From contig JADKKO010000003.1 of the NCBI GenBank assembly GCA_016720465.1, positions 85,817 to 149,816 of the forward strand: a stretch of DNA of 64,000 nucleotides. The letters run 5' to 3'. This document shows positions 26,875-35,646 of the stretch, one piece after another (the stretch's first letter is position 1; each line of letters starts with the position of its first letter). Source of the DNA: Holophagaceae bacterium (GTDB lineage: Bacteria > Acidobacteriota > Holophagae > Holophagales > Holophagaceae). The notes beneath the pieces are model-generated. The model did not search any database and was not told where the DNA came from. It was given only the letters and a program-made list of their open reading frames with translations. A program made the position numbers and the translations under genes.

Positions 26875-28764
26875 ATGAAGAATCCAGCTTCGAGCCCACT
26901 AGCCGAACTCACCTGGAAGGCCGTCGCGGCGGGCGTGGTCCTCGGCGTGGTCTTCGGCGCCGCCAATGCCTACATCGGATTGCGGGTGGGCCTGACGGTC
27001 GCGGCCTCCATTCCTGCGGCGGTCCTCACCGTGGCCCTTTTCAAGCTGTTCGGCGCCAAGGGCACGATCCTGGAAGCGAATCTCTCCCAGACCATCGGTT
27101 CGGCTTCCACGTCCCTGGCCACCGGCACCATCTTCACGATCCCGGCGCTCTTTCTCTGGGGCATGGCCCCGCCCTATCTGCAGGTGGTGGCCCTGTGCTT
27201 TCTGGGCGCCGTGCTGGGGCTTTCGGCCATGGTTCCGCTGCGCCGCCTGCTCATCGTCGAGTCCCACGACGAACTGCCCTACCCCGAAGGCACGGCCTGC
27301 GCGGAGGTCCTCCGGGCCACCGCGGAAGGTTCCAGCGACAGCGCCTGGATCTTCCGCGGCATGGCCGTGGGAGCGGGCGTAAAGCTGCTGGTGGCGCTCC
27401 TCTTCCTGGTGCCTTCGGAGATGAGCCTTTCCCTTTCCCGGGTGCTCCCCAATGGGTCCCTGGCCCTGGAATTGGCTCCCGCATTGCTCGCGGTGGGCTA
27501 CATCCTGGGCTACCGCCAATCGGGCGTCATCGTCTCGGGCGCGCTGATCTCATCCATCGTGCTCATCCCGCTCATCACCTTTTTCGGATCCTCGCTCTCG
27601 GCCCCGCTGTACCCGGAGACCACGCGCCTGGTGTCGCAGATGGACGCGGGCGCCATCTGGTCGAAGTACGTGCGCTACATAGGCGCGGGCGCGGTGGCAA
27701 CGGCGGGCATCCTCACGGTGCTCAAGAACCTGCCTTCCATGGTGGGAGCCTTCGCCGCCATCGCCAAGGGCGTCTCCCGGGACGCCACCGGCATCCCCGT
27801 CGAGCGTTCCGAAAAAGACCGGGACCTGCCCGGCTCCTTCGTGATCGGCGGCATCGCCTTCGTGGTGCTGGCAGCAGCCTTCGTGCCGGGGATCTTCGCG
27901 GGCGGCATGGGCCTGGTGCCGCGCATGGTCTGCGCGGCGGGCGTGGGCGTGTTCGGCGTGCTCTTCGTGGCGGTGGCGGCGCGCATCGTGGGCATCGTGG
28001 GCGTTTCCTCCCAGCCCACCTCGGGCATCACGTTGGTGACGCTGCTTGGTGTGGCATCCATTTTCGCAGCGGCGGGATGGGTGGATGGAAACGCCCGGGC
28101 GGCTGTGCTCACGGTAGGCACCATCGTCGCCATCGCCGCCTCCAAGGCCGGTGACATCTCCCAGGATCTGAAGACCGGATTCCTGGTGGGCGCGACGCCC
28201 GCCAAGCAGCAGTTCGGCCAGCTCATCGGGGCTTCGGTGGCCTGCTGGGCCGTGGCGGCCACGGTGATCCTCATGGGCCATGCCTTCGGCTTCGGCAGCA
28301 AGGAGATCCCCGCGCCCCAGGCCATGCTGATGAAGACCATCATCGAAGGCGTGCTCTCCGGCGCGCTGCCCTGGACGCTGGTGCTTTCCGGCGCGGGACT
28401 CTCCCTGGGGGCGATGCTCTGCGGCGTGTCGGGACTAGCCTTCGCCATCGGCGTCTACCTGCCTTTGTCCTCCATGGCGCCGATCTACGTGGGCGGCTGC
28501 GTGAGGGCGCTGCTTGACCGTCGGCGCGGGGAAGGCGAAACCAAGAGCGAGAGCGATCCGGGCATCCTGGCCGCTTCGGGCCTCGTGGCCGGGGAAGGCC
28601 TCGCGGGAATCCTGGTGGCCGGGCTCGTTGTCGGCGGAGTGGCGCCGAAATCCATGGCTCCCCGGATCGTCGGCCTGGCCGGAGAATTGGGGACCGTGGC
28701 GCTGGTGCTGGCCGTCTGCGGCTTCCTCTACCTGGCCGGGCGGGCAAGGAAGAAGACCGTTTGA
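26875..28764 (+). CDS. OPT family oligopeptide transporter
   Basis: A 629-residue inner-membrane protein with about 14-16 hydrophobic helices, matching the oligopeptide transporter (OPT) family, which imports small peptides or metal chelates with protons. It starts 'MKNPASSPLAELTWKAVAAG' at ATG 26875, fixed by GGAGTCTCC (the same leader seen at etfB); an in-frame ATG at 26845 has no ribosome site. Characteristic stretches include 'GVVFGAANAYIGLRVGLTVA', 'LEANLSQTIGSASTSLATGT', 'DELPYPEGTACAEVLRA' and 'GDISQDLKTGFLVGATP'. The stop codon coincides with the first base of a dispersed repeat (28764). The transported substrate is unknown. Confidence 0.9.
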   Translation: MKNPASSPLAELTWKAVAAGVVLGVVFGAANAYIGLRVGLTVAASIPAAVLTVALFKLFGAKGTILEANLSQTIGSASTSLATGTIFTIPALFLWGMAPPYLQVVALCFLGAVLGLSAMVPLRRLLIVESHDELPYPEGTACAEVLRATAEGSSDSAWIFRGMAVGAGVKLLVALLFLVPSEMSLSLSRVLPNGSLALELAPALLAVGYILGYRQSGVIVSGALISSIVLIPLITFFGSSLSAPLYPETTRLVSQMDAGAIWSKYVRYIGAGAVATAGILTVLKNLPSMVGAFAAIAKGVSRDATGIPVERSEKDRDLPGSFVIGGIAFVVLAAAFVPGIFAGGMGLVPRMVCAAGVGVFGVLFVAVAARIVGIVGVSSQPTSGITLVTLLGVASIFAAAGWVDGNARAAVLTVGTIVAIAASKAGDISQDLKTGFLVGATPAKQQFGQLIGASVACWAVAATVILMGHAFGFGSKEIPAPQAMLMKTIIEGVLSGALPWTLVLSGAGLSLGAMLCGVSGLAFAIGVYLPLSSMAPIYVGGCVRALLDRRRGEGETKSESDPGILAASGLVAGEGLAGILVAGLVVGGVAPKSMAPRIVGLAGELGTVALVLAVCGFLYLAGRARKKTV

Positions 28765-28810
28765 TACGAGTTTGCATTCGAAAAGATAAAAATTCACCAC
28801 CGAGACACGA
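28764..28810. repeat. MITE-like intergenic element, copy 2 (left end)
   Basis: These 47 bases match 6266-6312 with four differences (43/47). The repeat begins exactly at the last base of the OPT stop codon. Only the left end is clearly conserved; a degenerate GGTGGGTGGTAG stretch at about 28826-28837 may be what remains of the right arm. A TATTAA hexamer at about 28857-28862, past this end, could serve as a -10 for the CDF gene, but no good -35 is seen. Confidence 0.65.
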
Positions 28811-28877
28811 GGACGCCGCGCTGGCGGTGGGTGGTAGTTTTGTTATTGGTTGCCGATATTAATCCGGGGGGAAGGAC

Positions 28878-29783
28878 ATGGAGCAGCGCGCCAAAGGCAT
28901 CAGCAAGGTCCTTTGGCAGATCCTCGCCCTGAATATCCTTGTGGCCCTGGGCAAAGTCGCCTGGGGACTCGTCAGCGGGTCCACGGCCATGTTCGCCGAC
29001 GGCATCCACTCCTTCACCGACGGCTCGGGAAACATCGTGGCCCTCATCGCCATGAAGGCCGCCAGCAAGCCTCCCGACGAGGACCATCCCTACGGCCACC
29101 ACAAGTACGAATCGTTCGCCAGCGCCGCCATCGGGATCATGCTCTGCCTCGCCGCATGGAAGGTCGTCAGCGGATCCATTTCAGCGCTGGTGGCCTTCGC
29201 CAAGAGCGGCATCCACCCGAAGGTCGAGGTCACGCCCACCTCTTTCGCGGTCATGGTCGTCACCCTCGGCATCAATGTCTTCGTGGTGTGGTTCGAAAAC
29301 CGCCGCGGAAGGGAATTCGGCAGCGATGTGCTGCAGGCCGACGCGAAGCACACCCTGTCGGACATCTGGGTGACCCTGGGCGTGCTGGGCTCCCTCGTCC
29401 TGGTGAAATTCGGCGTGGCCATCGCCGACCCGATCGTGGGCCTGTTCGTGGCGGTGGCGATCGTCTGGGCGGCCATCCAGGTGTTCAAGGGCGCGCACAC
29501 GACCTTCTCGGACCAGCAGCGGCTCGATCCCAATGAGGTCATGAAAAAAGTCATCGCATTCGGCGGCGTGAAGGGCTGCCACAACATCCGGTCCCGGGGG
29601 ACCGGCGCGATCATCCACATGGACCTGAGCATCCTGGTGGATCCCGACATCACCGTCGAGGAAGGGCATGCCATCGCGCGCGATCTGGAGATATGGCTCT
29701 GCGGGCATTTCGAGGGACTCGCGGACGTGGTCATCCACGTGGAGCCCGACAACGAGGACCAGCGAAGCAGGTCCAATTATTAA
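28878..29783 (+). CDS. cation diffusion facilitator (CDF) metal transporter
   Basis: A 301-residue CDF protein that exports divalent metals (Zn, Fe, Co, Mn or Cd) in exchange for protons. There are about five or six membrane helices in the first 200 residues, with the metal-site pattern 'MFADGIHSFTDGSGN' in helix II, 'HPYGHHKYESFAS' and 'DAKHTLSDIWVT' (DxxHxxxD) in helix V. The C-terminal cytoplasmic domain carries 'GCHNIRSRGTGAIIHMDLSI' and 'EGHAIARDLEIWL', typical of the dimer domain. ATG 28878 follows GGAAGGAC. Metal specificity is not predictable here. It stands apart from the copper operon at 35-42 kb. Confidence 0.92.
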   Translation: MEQRAKGISKVLWQILALNILVALGKVAWGLVSGSTAMFADGIHSFTDGSGNIVALIAMKAASKPPDEDHPYGHHKYESFASAAIGIMLCLAAWKVVSGSISALVAFAKSGIHPKVEVTPTSFAVMVVTLGINVFVVWFENRRGREFGSDVLQADAKHTLSDIWVTLGVLGSLVLVKFGVAIADPIVGLFVAVAIVWAAIQVFKGAHTTFSDQQRLDPNEVMKKVIAFGGVKGCHNIRSRGTGAIIHMDLSILVDPDITVEEGHAIARDLEIWLCGHFEGLADVVIHVEPDNEDQRSRSNY

Positions 29784-29860
29784 TCGAACGCCGGAGCAAA
29801 GAATTCCGGGCGGCGGATGAAAACCCGACTAGATTTCAACCCAGGGAATGAGGCGGCCGG

Positions 29861-31528
29861 ATGAACCCGAAGAGAGGGGAACTTCTTTCCTGCATGATGG
29901 CGTCCTTGCTGCCATTCGGACTGGCCTGCAGCGGGGGCGGAACCTCCACCAATGCGCCGCCCGCAGCCAACCTCCCGCCCACCGTGATCGCAGGGTTGGA
30001 TCAATCGGTGGTGGAAGGCGCGGCCGTGACCCTTTCCGCCACCGCCTCCGACCCGGACGGCACCATCGCCAGCTACCAATGGGCGCAGACCGGCGGCCCG
30101 AGCGTAAGCCTTTCCGGATCCACCACAGCCCAGGCCTCCTTCATCGCGCCCCAGGTCACAACGGCCACGACGCTGACCTTCACGATCACGGTGACCGACA
30201 ACCGGGGAGCGAGCGCCTACGACAGCGTCATCGTGACTACGAATGATTCGGCGCCCGCCACTGGATATAAATACCTGGTCCAGAACACGGCCTACATCGC
30301 TCCGGAATACGGAACCGCCCCCGCCAAGTTCGGCACCGCCACCAACTCGGTCACCGGGGCGACCCTCAAGCGCCTGACGAATTCCTCGGAAACAGCGGCG
30401 GCCGCCAAGGGTTCCCTGGTGGTCTACAGCCGCTTCAGCCCCACCAACAGCGCGAAGAACAAGATCATCATCCATGGCGAGGATTCCACCAGCGCCTGGG
30501 TCGTGGACCTCGCCACCGGAGCCATCCTGCGGAATCTCCTGCACTCCGACGGCACCAGCATCGGCGAAGTGAACGAGATCCGCTGGGACGGTTCGAACAG
30601 CTTTCCGAGCCGCATCTATTACGTCCGGGACCTCGCCTTTTATCAGCAGGATGTGGCGACCGGCATCAGCACCCTGGTGCGTGACTTCGCCTCCATCGCC
30701 GGAGGCCCCTACCCGAACGGAGCCTTCATCTTCAACGATGTGGAAGGGGATTCCTCCAATGATTCGCGCTACTGGTGCTGGATGGTGCTGGAAATCACCA
30801 CGGGCGGCCCCTACCCAGTCAAAAAGATCTTCACCTATGACAAGCAGACGGACACCGTTCTGGGCATCCGGAACCCTTCTGATTTCGGGAAGACCGGTTC
30901 GATCCCCCGCCCCAACATGGTGGAAATAAGCCCTCTCGGAACGAAGGCGGTGATCCACTTCGACCGGGCCTTCGCCGGCAACCGGGACGAGGACATCGGC
31001 ACCGTCCTGGACGGTCCCCACGCCTGGCCCCTTACGCTCACGGGTACGCCCGTGAAGGTGTCCATCGATGCCACCCATGCGGGCTGGTCCCTGGATGCTT
31101 CGGGAGCCGAATGGTTCGTGAGCCAGAACAACGTGACCGATTTCATCGAAGCCCGCAGACTCTCGGACGGAACCACCATCCACCTGCTCTACCATGGCGA
31201 TCTGGGGTGGAACAACGGCTTCCATTTCGGAAAATTCCACACCAAACGCGGCTGGGCTTTCGTGTCCACCTATTCGTCCAGCGACAGCGCGGTGGCCGAC
31301 AACCAACTGTTCATGGTCAAACTCCAGGACATGAGCGCCGGCATCGTCATGCAGCGCGTCTCGCCCACCTACATCGCCTACCCGGGCAATGATGCCTACC
31401 GCAACGAAGGCCAGGCCGCCCTCTCCATGGATGGCAACTCCATCTACTGGACCTGCAACTGGGGAGGAGCCTTTCCCTACCGGGAAGCCGTCGGCATCGA
31501 TCTGCCCAGCGATTGGGATACGCACTAG
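29861..31528 (+). CDS. PKD-domain lipoprotein with beta-propeller-like body
   Basis: A 555-residue lipoprotein. The N-terminus ends in a lipobox, 'LACSGGG', with Cys 23 as the acylated residue. Residues about 40-125 form a PKD/REJ-like domain ('VVEGAAVTLSATASDPDGTI', 'YQWAQTGGPSVSLSG', 'LTFTITVTDNRGASAYDSVI'). The rest (about 140-555) is beta-rich with aromatic and Asp/Gly turns ('IHGEDSTSAWVVDLATGAIL', 'ISPLGTKAVIHFDRAF', 'LSMDGNSIYWTCNWGG'), suggesting a propeller. No catalytic motif is recognised. Likely anchored in the outer membrane; a binding or structural role is inferred only from the architecture. Confidence 0.75.
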   Translation: MNPKRGELLSCMMASLLPFGLACSGGGTSTNAPPAANLPPTVIAGLDQSVVEGAAVTLSATASDPDGTIASYQWAQTGGPSVSLSGSTTAQASFIAPQVTTATTLTFTITVTDNRGASAYDSVIVTTNDSAPATGYKYLVQNTAYIAPEYGTAPAKFGTATNSVTGATLKRLTNSSETAAAAKGSLVVYSRFSPTNSAKNKIIIHGEDSTSAWVVDLATGAILRNLLHSDGTSIGEVNEIRWDGSNSFPSRIYYVRDLAFYQQDVATGISTLVRDFASIAGGPYPNGAFIFNDVEGDSSNDSRYWCWMVLEITTGGPYPVKKIFTYDKQTDTVLGIRNPSDFGKTGSIPRPNMVEISPLGTKAVIHFDRAFAGNRDEDIGTVLDGPHAWPLTLTGTPVKVSIDATHAGWSLDASGAEWFVSQNNVTDFIEARRLSDGTTIHLLYHGDLGWNNGFHFGKFHTKRGWAFVSTYSSSDSAVADNQLFMVKLQDMSAGIVMQRVSPTYIAYPGNDAYRNEGQAALSMDGNSIYWTCNWGGAFPYREAVGIDLPSDWDTH

Positions 31529-31637
31529 ATGCGGAACCGGCGTGTCATTCCTGCCAGCTTCCACAATAGGCGCTCCTCTTAGAGCGTGTTTCCGGAATCC
31601 CGGTTTGGCGCGATACTGCAACCACGCGGAGGCTCCC

Positions 31638-32675
31638 ATGGCCAAGACTGGGATTGGACGACGTGAATTGTTTCAGCTCGGAGCGGCAGCGACGGCAGGG
31701 CTCCTCGCCTCCAGGTTGGAGGGAATGGATGCACCGGCGCAGGCCTCGCGGCACCCCATGCCCCGGAACCTGCGCACCGCCCAGGCCATGCCCACCCGCA
31801 ATCTGGGACGCACGGGCCATCTCGTGGGGATCTTCAGCCTGGGCGGCCAGGCCAGCATCGAGAAACCCGACAACGAAGCGGTGGCGGTGCCCCTCATCGA
31901 GCGGGCCATCGATCTCGGCGTGAACTACATCGACACCTCGGCCCGGTACGGCGGCGAGGGCCGGTGGAGCGAACGCTACATCGGCCAGGTGATGAAAAAG
32001 CGCCGGAGCGAAATCTTCCTGGCCTCCAAGACCCACGACCGCACCCGGGATGGTTCCCTGCGCAACCTGGACATCTCGCTGAAACTGCTGGAAACCGATC
32101 ACCTGGACCTTTGGCAGCTCCACAACATGCAGACCATGGACGATGTGGAGAAGGTATGCGCCAAGGGCGGCGCCCTGGAAGCCTTCCTGAAAGCCCGCGA
32201 GCAGGGGCTGGTGCGTTATCTGGGCCTTACGGGCCATGCGGATCCGGAGGTGCTGATGGAAGGCATCCGCCGCTTTCCCTTCGACACCGTGCTCATGGCC
32301 TTCAACGCGGCGGATCCCCAGCACCGGAGCTTCCGGAAGCTGCTTTCCTACGCCGTGGAAAAGGAGATGGGCATCATCGGGATGAAGGTGCCCGCGCGTT
32401 CCCGCCTCCTTGCCACTTTCAAGCCGCCCGCGCCCGAGAAGCAGACGGGCCCGCGGAAGCTCGTGCCCGGCACCCTGAGCATGCAGGAGGCCATGCGCTA
32501 TGTGCTCAGCTTCCCTTTCTCAACCGTCATCATCGGGTGCGACACCATCGCCCAGCTCCAGGAGAACGTGGCCATCTCGCGGGATTTCCGCCCCTTCAGC
32601 GAGGCGCAGCTCGCCACCGTCGAAGCCAAGGCGAAGCCCGTCGCCGAGCAGAGCCTCACCTTCAGGCGGAAGTGA
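31638..32675 (+). CDS. Tat-exported aldo/keto reductase
   Basis: A 345-residue aldo/keto reductase with a twin-arginine signal ('GRRELFQLGAAATAGLLA'), so it is folded in the cytoplasm and exported. The usual catalytic tetrad is visible: Asp and Tyr in 'VNYIDTSARYGGEGRWSE', Lys in 'IFLASKTHDRTRDG' and His in 'LDLWQLHNMQTMDD'. ATG 31638 follows GGAGG. NADPH use would need cofactor in the periplasm or loading before export. Upstream, TTTCCG and GATACT with 17 bp between them (about 31589-31617) form a weak promoter candidate. The substrate is unknown. It ends 12 bp from the convergent rsmH. Confidence 0.85.
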   Translation: MAKTGIGRRELFQLGAAATAGLLASRLEGMDAPAQASRHPMPRNLRTAQAMPTRNLGRTGHLVGIFSLGGQASIEKPDNEAVAVPLIERAIDLGVNYIDTSARYGGEGRWSERYIGQVMKKRRSEIFLASKTHDRTRDGSLRNLDISLKLLETDHLDLWQLHNMQTMDDVEKVCAKGGALEAFLKAREQGLVRYLGLTGHADPEVLMEGIRRFPFDTVLMAFNAADPQHRSFRKLLSYAVEKEMGIIGMKVPARSRLLATFKPPAPEKQTGPRKLVPGTLSMQEAMRYVLSFPFSTVIIGCDTIAQLQENVAISRDFRPFSEAQLATVEAKAKPVAEQSLTFRRK

Positions 32676-32687
32676 GGCCAGCCGCGT

Positions 32688-33743
32688 TCACCCCTCCTTC
32701 ACCGCCCACCTGAGCTTGGCGGAGGCGGACCTCGGATTGTCCCGGCGCTCTTCAAACCCCGGGCGGATCAGCTCCGGGGCGATGCAGGCATAGAAGCCAT
32801 CCCGGTGCCCTTGCTGGAAGGCCTTCTTCACGCGGCGGTCCTCGCCGGAATGGAAGCTCAGGATGGCGACGCGGCCGCCGGGCCTAAGGCAGTTGGGCAG
32901 GTAGGACAGGAACTGGTCGAGCACCTGGAATTCGTCATTCACCGCGATGCGGAGGGCCTGGAAGGTCCGCTGCAGCGCCCCCCGGGTCTCATCCTCCAGG
33001 GAGCCGGGGGCGCCGTCGGCCTTCACCACAGCCCGCACAATCCTGGCCAACTGGGTGGTGGTGGCGACGGGGCGGTCCCGGGCTGCCGCCAGGATGGCCT
33101 TTGCGATGGCCTGGGCGCGGGGCTCATCGGAGTTCTCGGCGAGAAGGTCCGCGAGCTCCTGTTCCCCGAGGTTCTGGAGCAGCGCCGAGGCGGGCTTCCC
33201 GCGCTGGGGATTGAGGCGAAGATCCAGGGGGCCCTCGGCTTTGTAGGTGAAGCCGCGGGCGGGATTGTCGATCTGCATGGAGGAGACGCCCAGATCCGCC
33301 AGCACGAAATCGAGGCCCTCTCCGAATTCAGGGCGCAACTGCGGCAGCCCGGCGAAATTCATGCGGCGCACCACCAGCACGTCCTCGCGGAAACCTGCCG
33401 CGCGCAGGCGGGCTTCGGTGCGGGGCAGTTCGATGGGATCCACGTCTAGGGCAAAGAGGCGGCCGTCGGGCAGGAGATGCGGCAAGATTTCCAGTGTGTG
33501 GCCGCCGAAGCCCAAGGTGGCGTCGAGGCCTGTTTCTCCGGGTTTTGGCGCGAGGATCTCCAGGATCTCCCGCACGCAGATGGGGCGGTGGGTGCCTGCG
33601 GGAGTCTGGCCCCGGGCCCGGACCTTCTCCAGTTCGAGGGCATCCGCAACGGGGTTCAATTCTTTGTATTTGTCCTGGAAGCGGCGTGGATGGGTGCCTT
33701 GGTAGCGCACCCTCCGCTTTCGCTGGGAATCCTCGTCAGCCAT
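32688..33743 (-). CDS. rsmH: 16S rRNA (cytosine-1402-N4) methyltransferase RsmH
   Basis: RsmH (MraW) methylates N4 of C1402 in 16S rRNA, tuning the ribosomal P site. The 351-residue protein has 'LDATLGFGGHTLEILPHL' (SAM loop), 'LFALDVDPIELP', 'FVLADLGVSSMQIDNPARGF', 'EGPLDLRLNPQRGKPASALL' and the C-terminal 'AILSFHSGEDRRVKKAFQQG' and 'RSASAKLRW', all family hallmarks. An N-terminal extension of about 45 basic residues precedes the core; no internal start replaces it. rsmH usually heads the mra/dcw cluster, but here it is a single gene, as murG also is. Confidence 0.95.
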   Translation of the reverse strand: MADEDSQRKRRVRYQGTHPRRFQDKYKELNPVADALELEKVRARGQTPAGTHRPICVREILEILAPKPGETGLDATLGFGGHTLEILPHLLPDGRLFALDVDPIELPRTEARLRAAGFREDVLVVRRMNFAGLPQLRPEFGEGLDFVLADLGVSSMQIDNPARGFTYKAEGPLDLRLNPQRGKPASALLQNLGEQELADLLAENSDEPRAQAIAKAILAAARDRPVATTTQLARIVRAVVKADGAPGSLEDETRGALQRTFQALRIAVNDEFQVLDQFLSYLPNCLRPGGRVAILSFHSGEDRRVKKAFQQGHRDGFYACIAPELIRPGFEERRDNPRSASAKLRWAVKEG

Positions 33744-33995
33744 GGGCTGATTGTGGCCTAGGCCGAGGGTCGCCGATAGCCGGCCGCCCCCGCAGGGTGC
33801 CGGGACCTGGAAATGTCCTTGCGCAGCGGCCTGCGCACCCCATGTTGGATATCACCAGTGGGGGATTGATGTGGGAGGCGATCCGTTCTTTTTGTCCCCT
33901 GGAGTGCCGAAGGACGCCGCTCCCACGCAGTCCCTGGCCTGGATGAAGCTCTACAGTAATTGATGTTGGATCGAGATCCTGCTTGGAGGTGGGCG

Positions 33996-35351
33996 ATGTC
34001 GCTTCGGCTTGGGAAGTCCCGGCGGATCCAGGGAACAACCGTCATGAAACGAACCCCGGTCCATCCGAAAGCGCGGAAAGACCTGCCCTCAGTTGCGGTC
34101 CTGCCCTTCCTCGATCTGCGCCAGGACAGCAATGAAGGCTATCTCGGCGAAGGCCTGGCCGAAGAAGTGCTGCAGGCCCTGAACCAGATCGAGGATCTGC
34201 GGGTGATCTCCAGGACCACGTCCTTCCTCTATGGGGGATCAGACTTGTCCTTGGCGGAGATCGGGCGCCGCCTCCACGCGAACGCCATCCTGGGTGGATC
34301 GCTGCTGAAAAAGGGCGACCTCCTGACCCTTAAAACCGAGCTGGTCAATGTGGAGCCGGATCAGGTGGCCTGGTCCAAATCCTACGATTTCGATCGGAAG
34401 GACCTCTTCGCAACCCTGGAGGACATCGCCACTTGCGTCGCATCCGCGCTGAAACAGCCAGCCTCCTTCCGGCCCAGGTACGCGGCGGATCTGGAGGCCT
34501 TTGAATACTATCTGAGGGGCCGGCAGTATTACTTCCGGTTCAACCGCCGCGGCATGGGCTTTGCCGCCGAGATGTTCCGCCACGCCCTCGACATCGACCC
34601 GGATTATGCGTCCGCCTGGGCGGGCCTGGCCAACTGCGCCGCCTACACCTACATCTACATCGAACGCACCGGGTCCCAGCGGGAGCTGGCCGAATCCTGC
34701 AGCCAGAAGGCTCTGGAACTGGATCCGGACCTGGCCGAAGCCCACGCGTCCCGGGGCGTGGCGCTGTCGGCCGCAGGACGGACCGAGGAGGCGGAAGCCG
34801 CCTTTGAACGATCGCTTTGCCTGGATCCCAGCCTCTACGAAGGGGCCTATTTCTACGCCCGCCATTGCCTGGCCGCGGGCAAACCGGAAATGGCCATCCA
34901 ATTCTTCGAATGGGCGGCGGTGCTCCGGCCCGAGGACTTCCAGGCGATCCTCCTGGTGGCCCAGGTCTACCACAGCCTGGGCGTGGAGGATGAAGCCGAA
35001 AGCGCCCGGAGGAAAGGGCTGGCGCTGGTGCAGCAACGCCTTGAACATGCTCCGGATGATGCGCGCGCCCGATACCTGGGCGCCAACGCGCTCGTGGCCC
35101 TGGGCGAGCGGGAGAAGGGTCTGGACTGGGCCCGGATGGCCCGGAGCATGGATCCGGATGATCCCATGCTGCTCTACAACCTGGGCTGCATCCACGCCCT
35201 GGCCGCCGATCCTGATGAAGCCCTGGATTGCCTCGTCCGGGCCGTTGCCGGAGGGCTCACCCAGAAAGACTGGATCCTCCACGACGGGGATCTGGATTCC
35301 ATCCGTTCGCTCCCGCGCTACCAGGACCTCGTGGCTTCCCTGGAAGGCTGA
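33996..35351 (+). CDS. TolB-like amino-terminal domain / TPR repeat protein
   Basis: A 451-residue protein. After a basic N-terminus, residues about 30-150 match the TolB-like domain often found with adenylate cyclases and winged-helix regulators ('SVAVLPFLDLRQDSNEGYLG', 'LRVISRTTSFLYGGSDLSLA', 'ANAILGGSLLKKGDLLTLKT'). Then come at least five TPR units ('AEMFRHALDIDPDYASAWAG', 'QKALELDPDLAEAHASRGVA', 'EAAFERSLCLDPSLYEGAYF'). No helix-turn-helix or cyclase domain is attached. GGAGGT before ATG 33996 decides that start over ATGs at 33960 and 34044. Probably a protein-interaction scaffold. The 252 bp upstream show no gene. Confidence 0.8.
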   Translation: MSLRLGKSRRIQGTTVMKRTPVHPKARKDLPSVAVLPFLDLRQDSNEGYLGEGLAEEVLQALNQIEDLRVISRTTSFLYGGSDLSLAEIGRRLHANAILGGSLLKKGDLLTLKTELVNVEPDQVAWSKSYDFDRKDLFATLEDIATCVASALKQPASFRPRYAADLEAFEYYLRGRQYYFRFNRRGMGFAAEMFRHALDIDPDYASAWAGLANCAAYTYIYIERTGSQRELAESCSQKALELDPDLAEAHASRGVALSAAGRTEEAEAAFERSLCLDPSLYEGAYFYARHCLAAGKPEMAIQFFEWAAVLRPEDFQAILLVAQVYHSLGVEDEAESARRKGLALVQQRLEHAPDDARARYLGANALVALGEREKGLDWARMARSMDPDDPMLLYNLGCIHALAADPDEALDCLVRAVAGGLTQKDWILHDGDLDSIRSLPRYQDLVASLEG

Positions 35352-35364
35352 TGGAACCTGAAGC

Positions 35365-35604
35365 TCAGCCCTTCGGCGCGTTTTTCGGACGGCCGTCCTT
35401 GTCGAGGTACTTGTCGGGATTCTTCTCCAGCTTGGGGGCGCAGCCGGCGCAGCAGACGTAATATTGACGGCCTTTCACCTTCACAATGGGGCTTTTGCCG
35501 GGGGTCACCGCATTTCCCATGACCGGGCAGATGGTGTTGGTGGGACCCTCGGCCGCAGGACCGGCGAGGGAAAGCAACGCAGCGAATACGAAGGGCGTGA
35601 GCAT
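35365..35604 (-). CDS. small exported YHS/TRASH-like metal-binding protein of the cus operon
   Basis: A 79-residue protein with a signal peptide (MLTPFVFAALLSLAGPA) and one small Cys-rich domain: 'TICPVMGNAVTPGKSPIVKV' and 'YYVCCAGCAPKLEKNPDKYL'. The C...CC..C spacing resembles YHS/TRASH-type heavy-metal domains. It is the last gene of the minus-strand copper/silver efflux operon, 42 bp past the cusA stop. AAGGA precedes ATG 35604. It probably binds Cu(I)/Ag(I) in the periplasm and hands it to the efflux pump (inference from position and Cys content). Confidence 0.82.
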   Translation of the reverse strand: MLTPFVFAALLSLAGPAAEGPTNTICPVMGNAVTPGKSPIVKVKGRQYYVCCAGCAPKLEKNPDKYLDKDGRPKNAPKG

Positions 35605-35646
35605 GGGAGATTCCTTTGTCTGGGAGGCCTGGGGCCTCGGGTTGAA

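Noticed and set aside
29780..31645. Minus-strand open frame of 621 codons over the lipoprotein gene
   Set aside because: Antisense shadow; the plus strand has a lipobox, PKD domain and good start.
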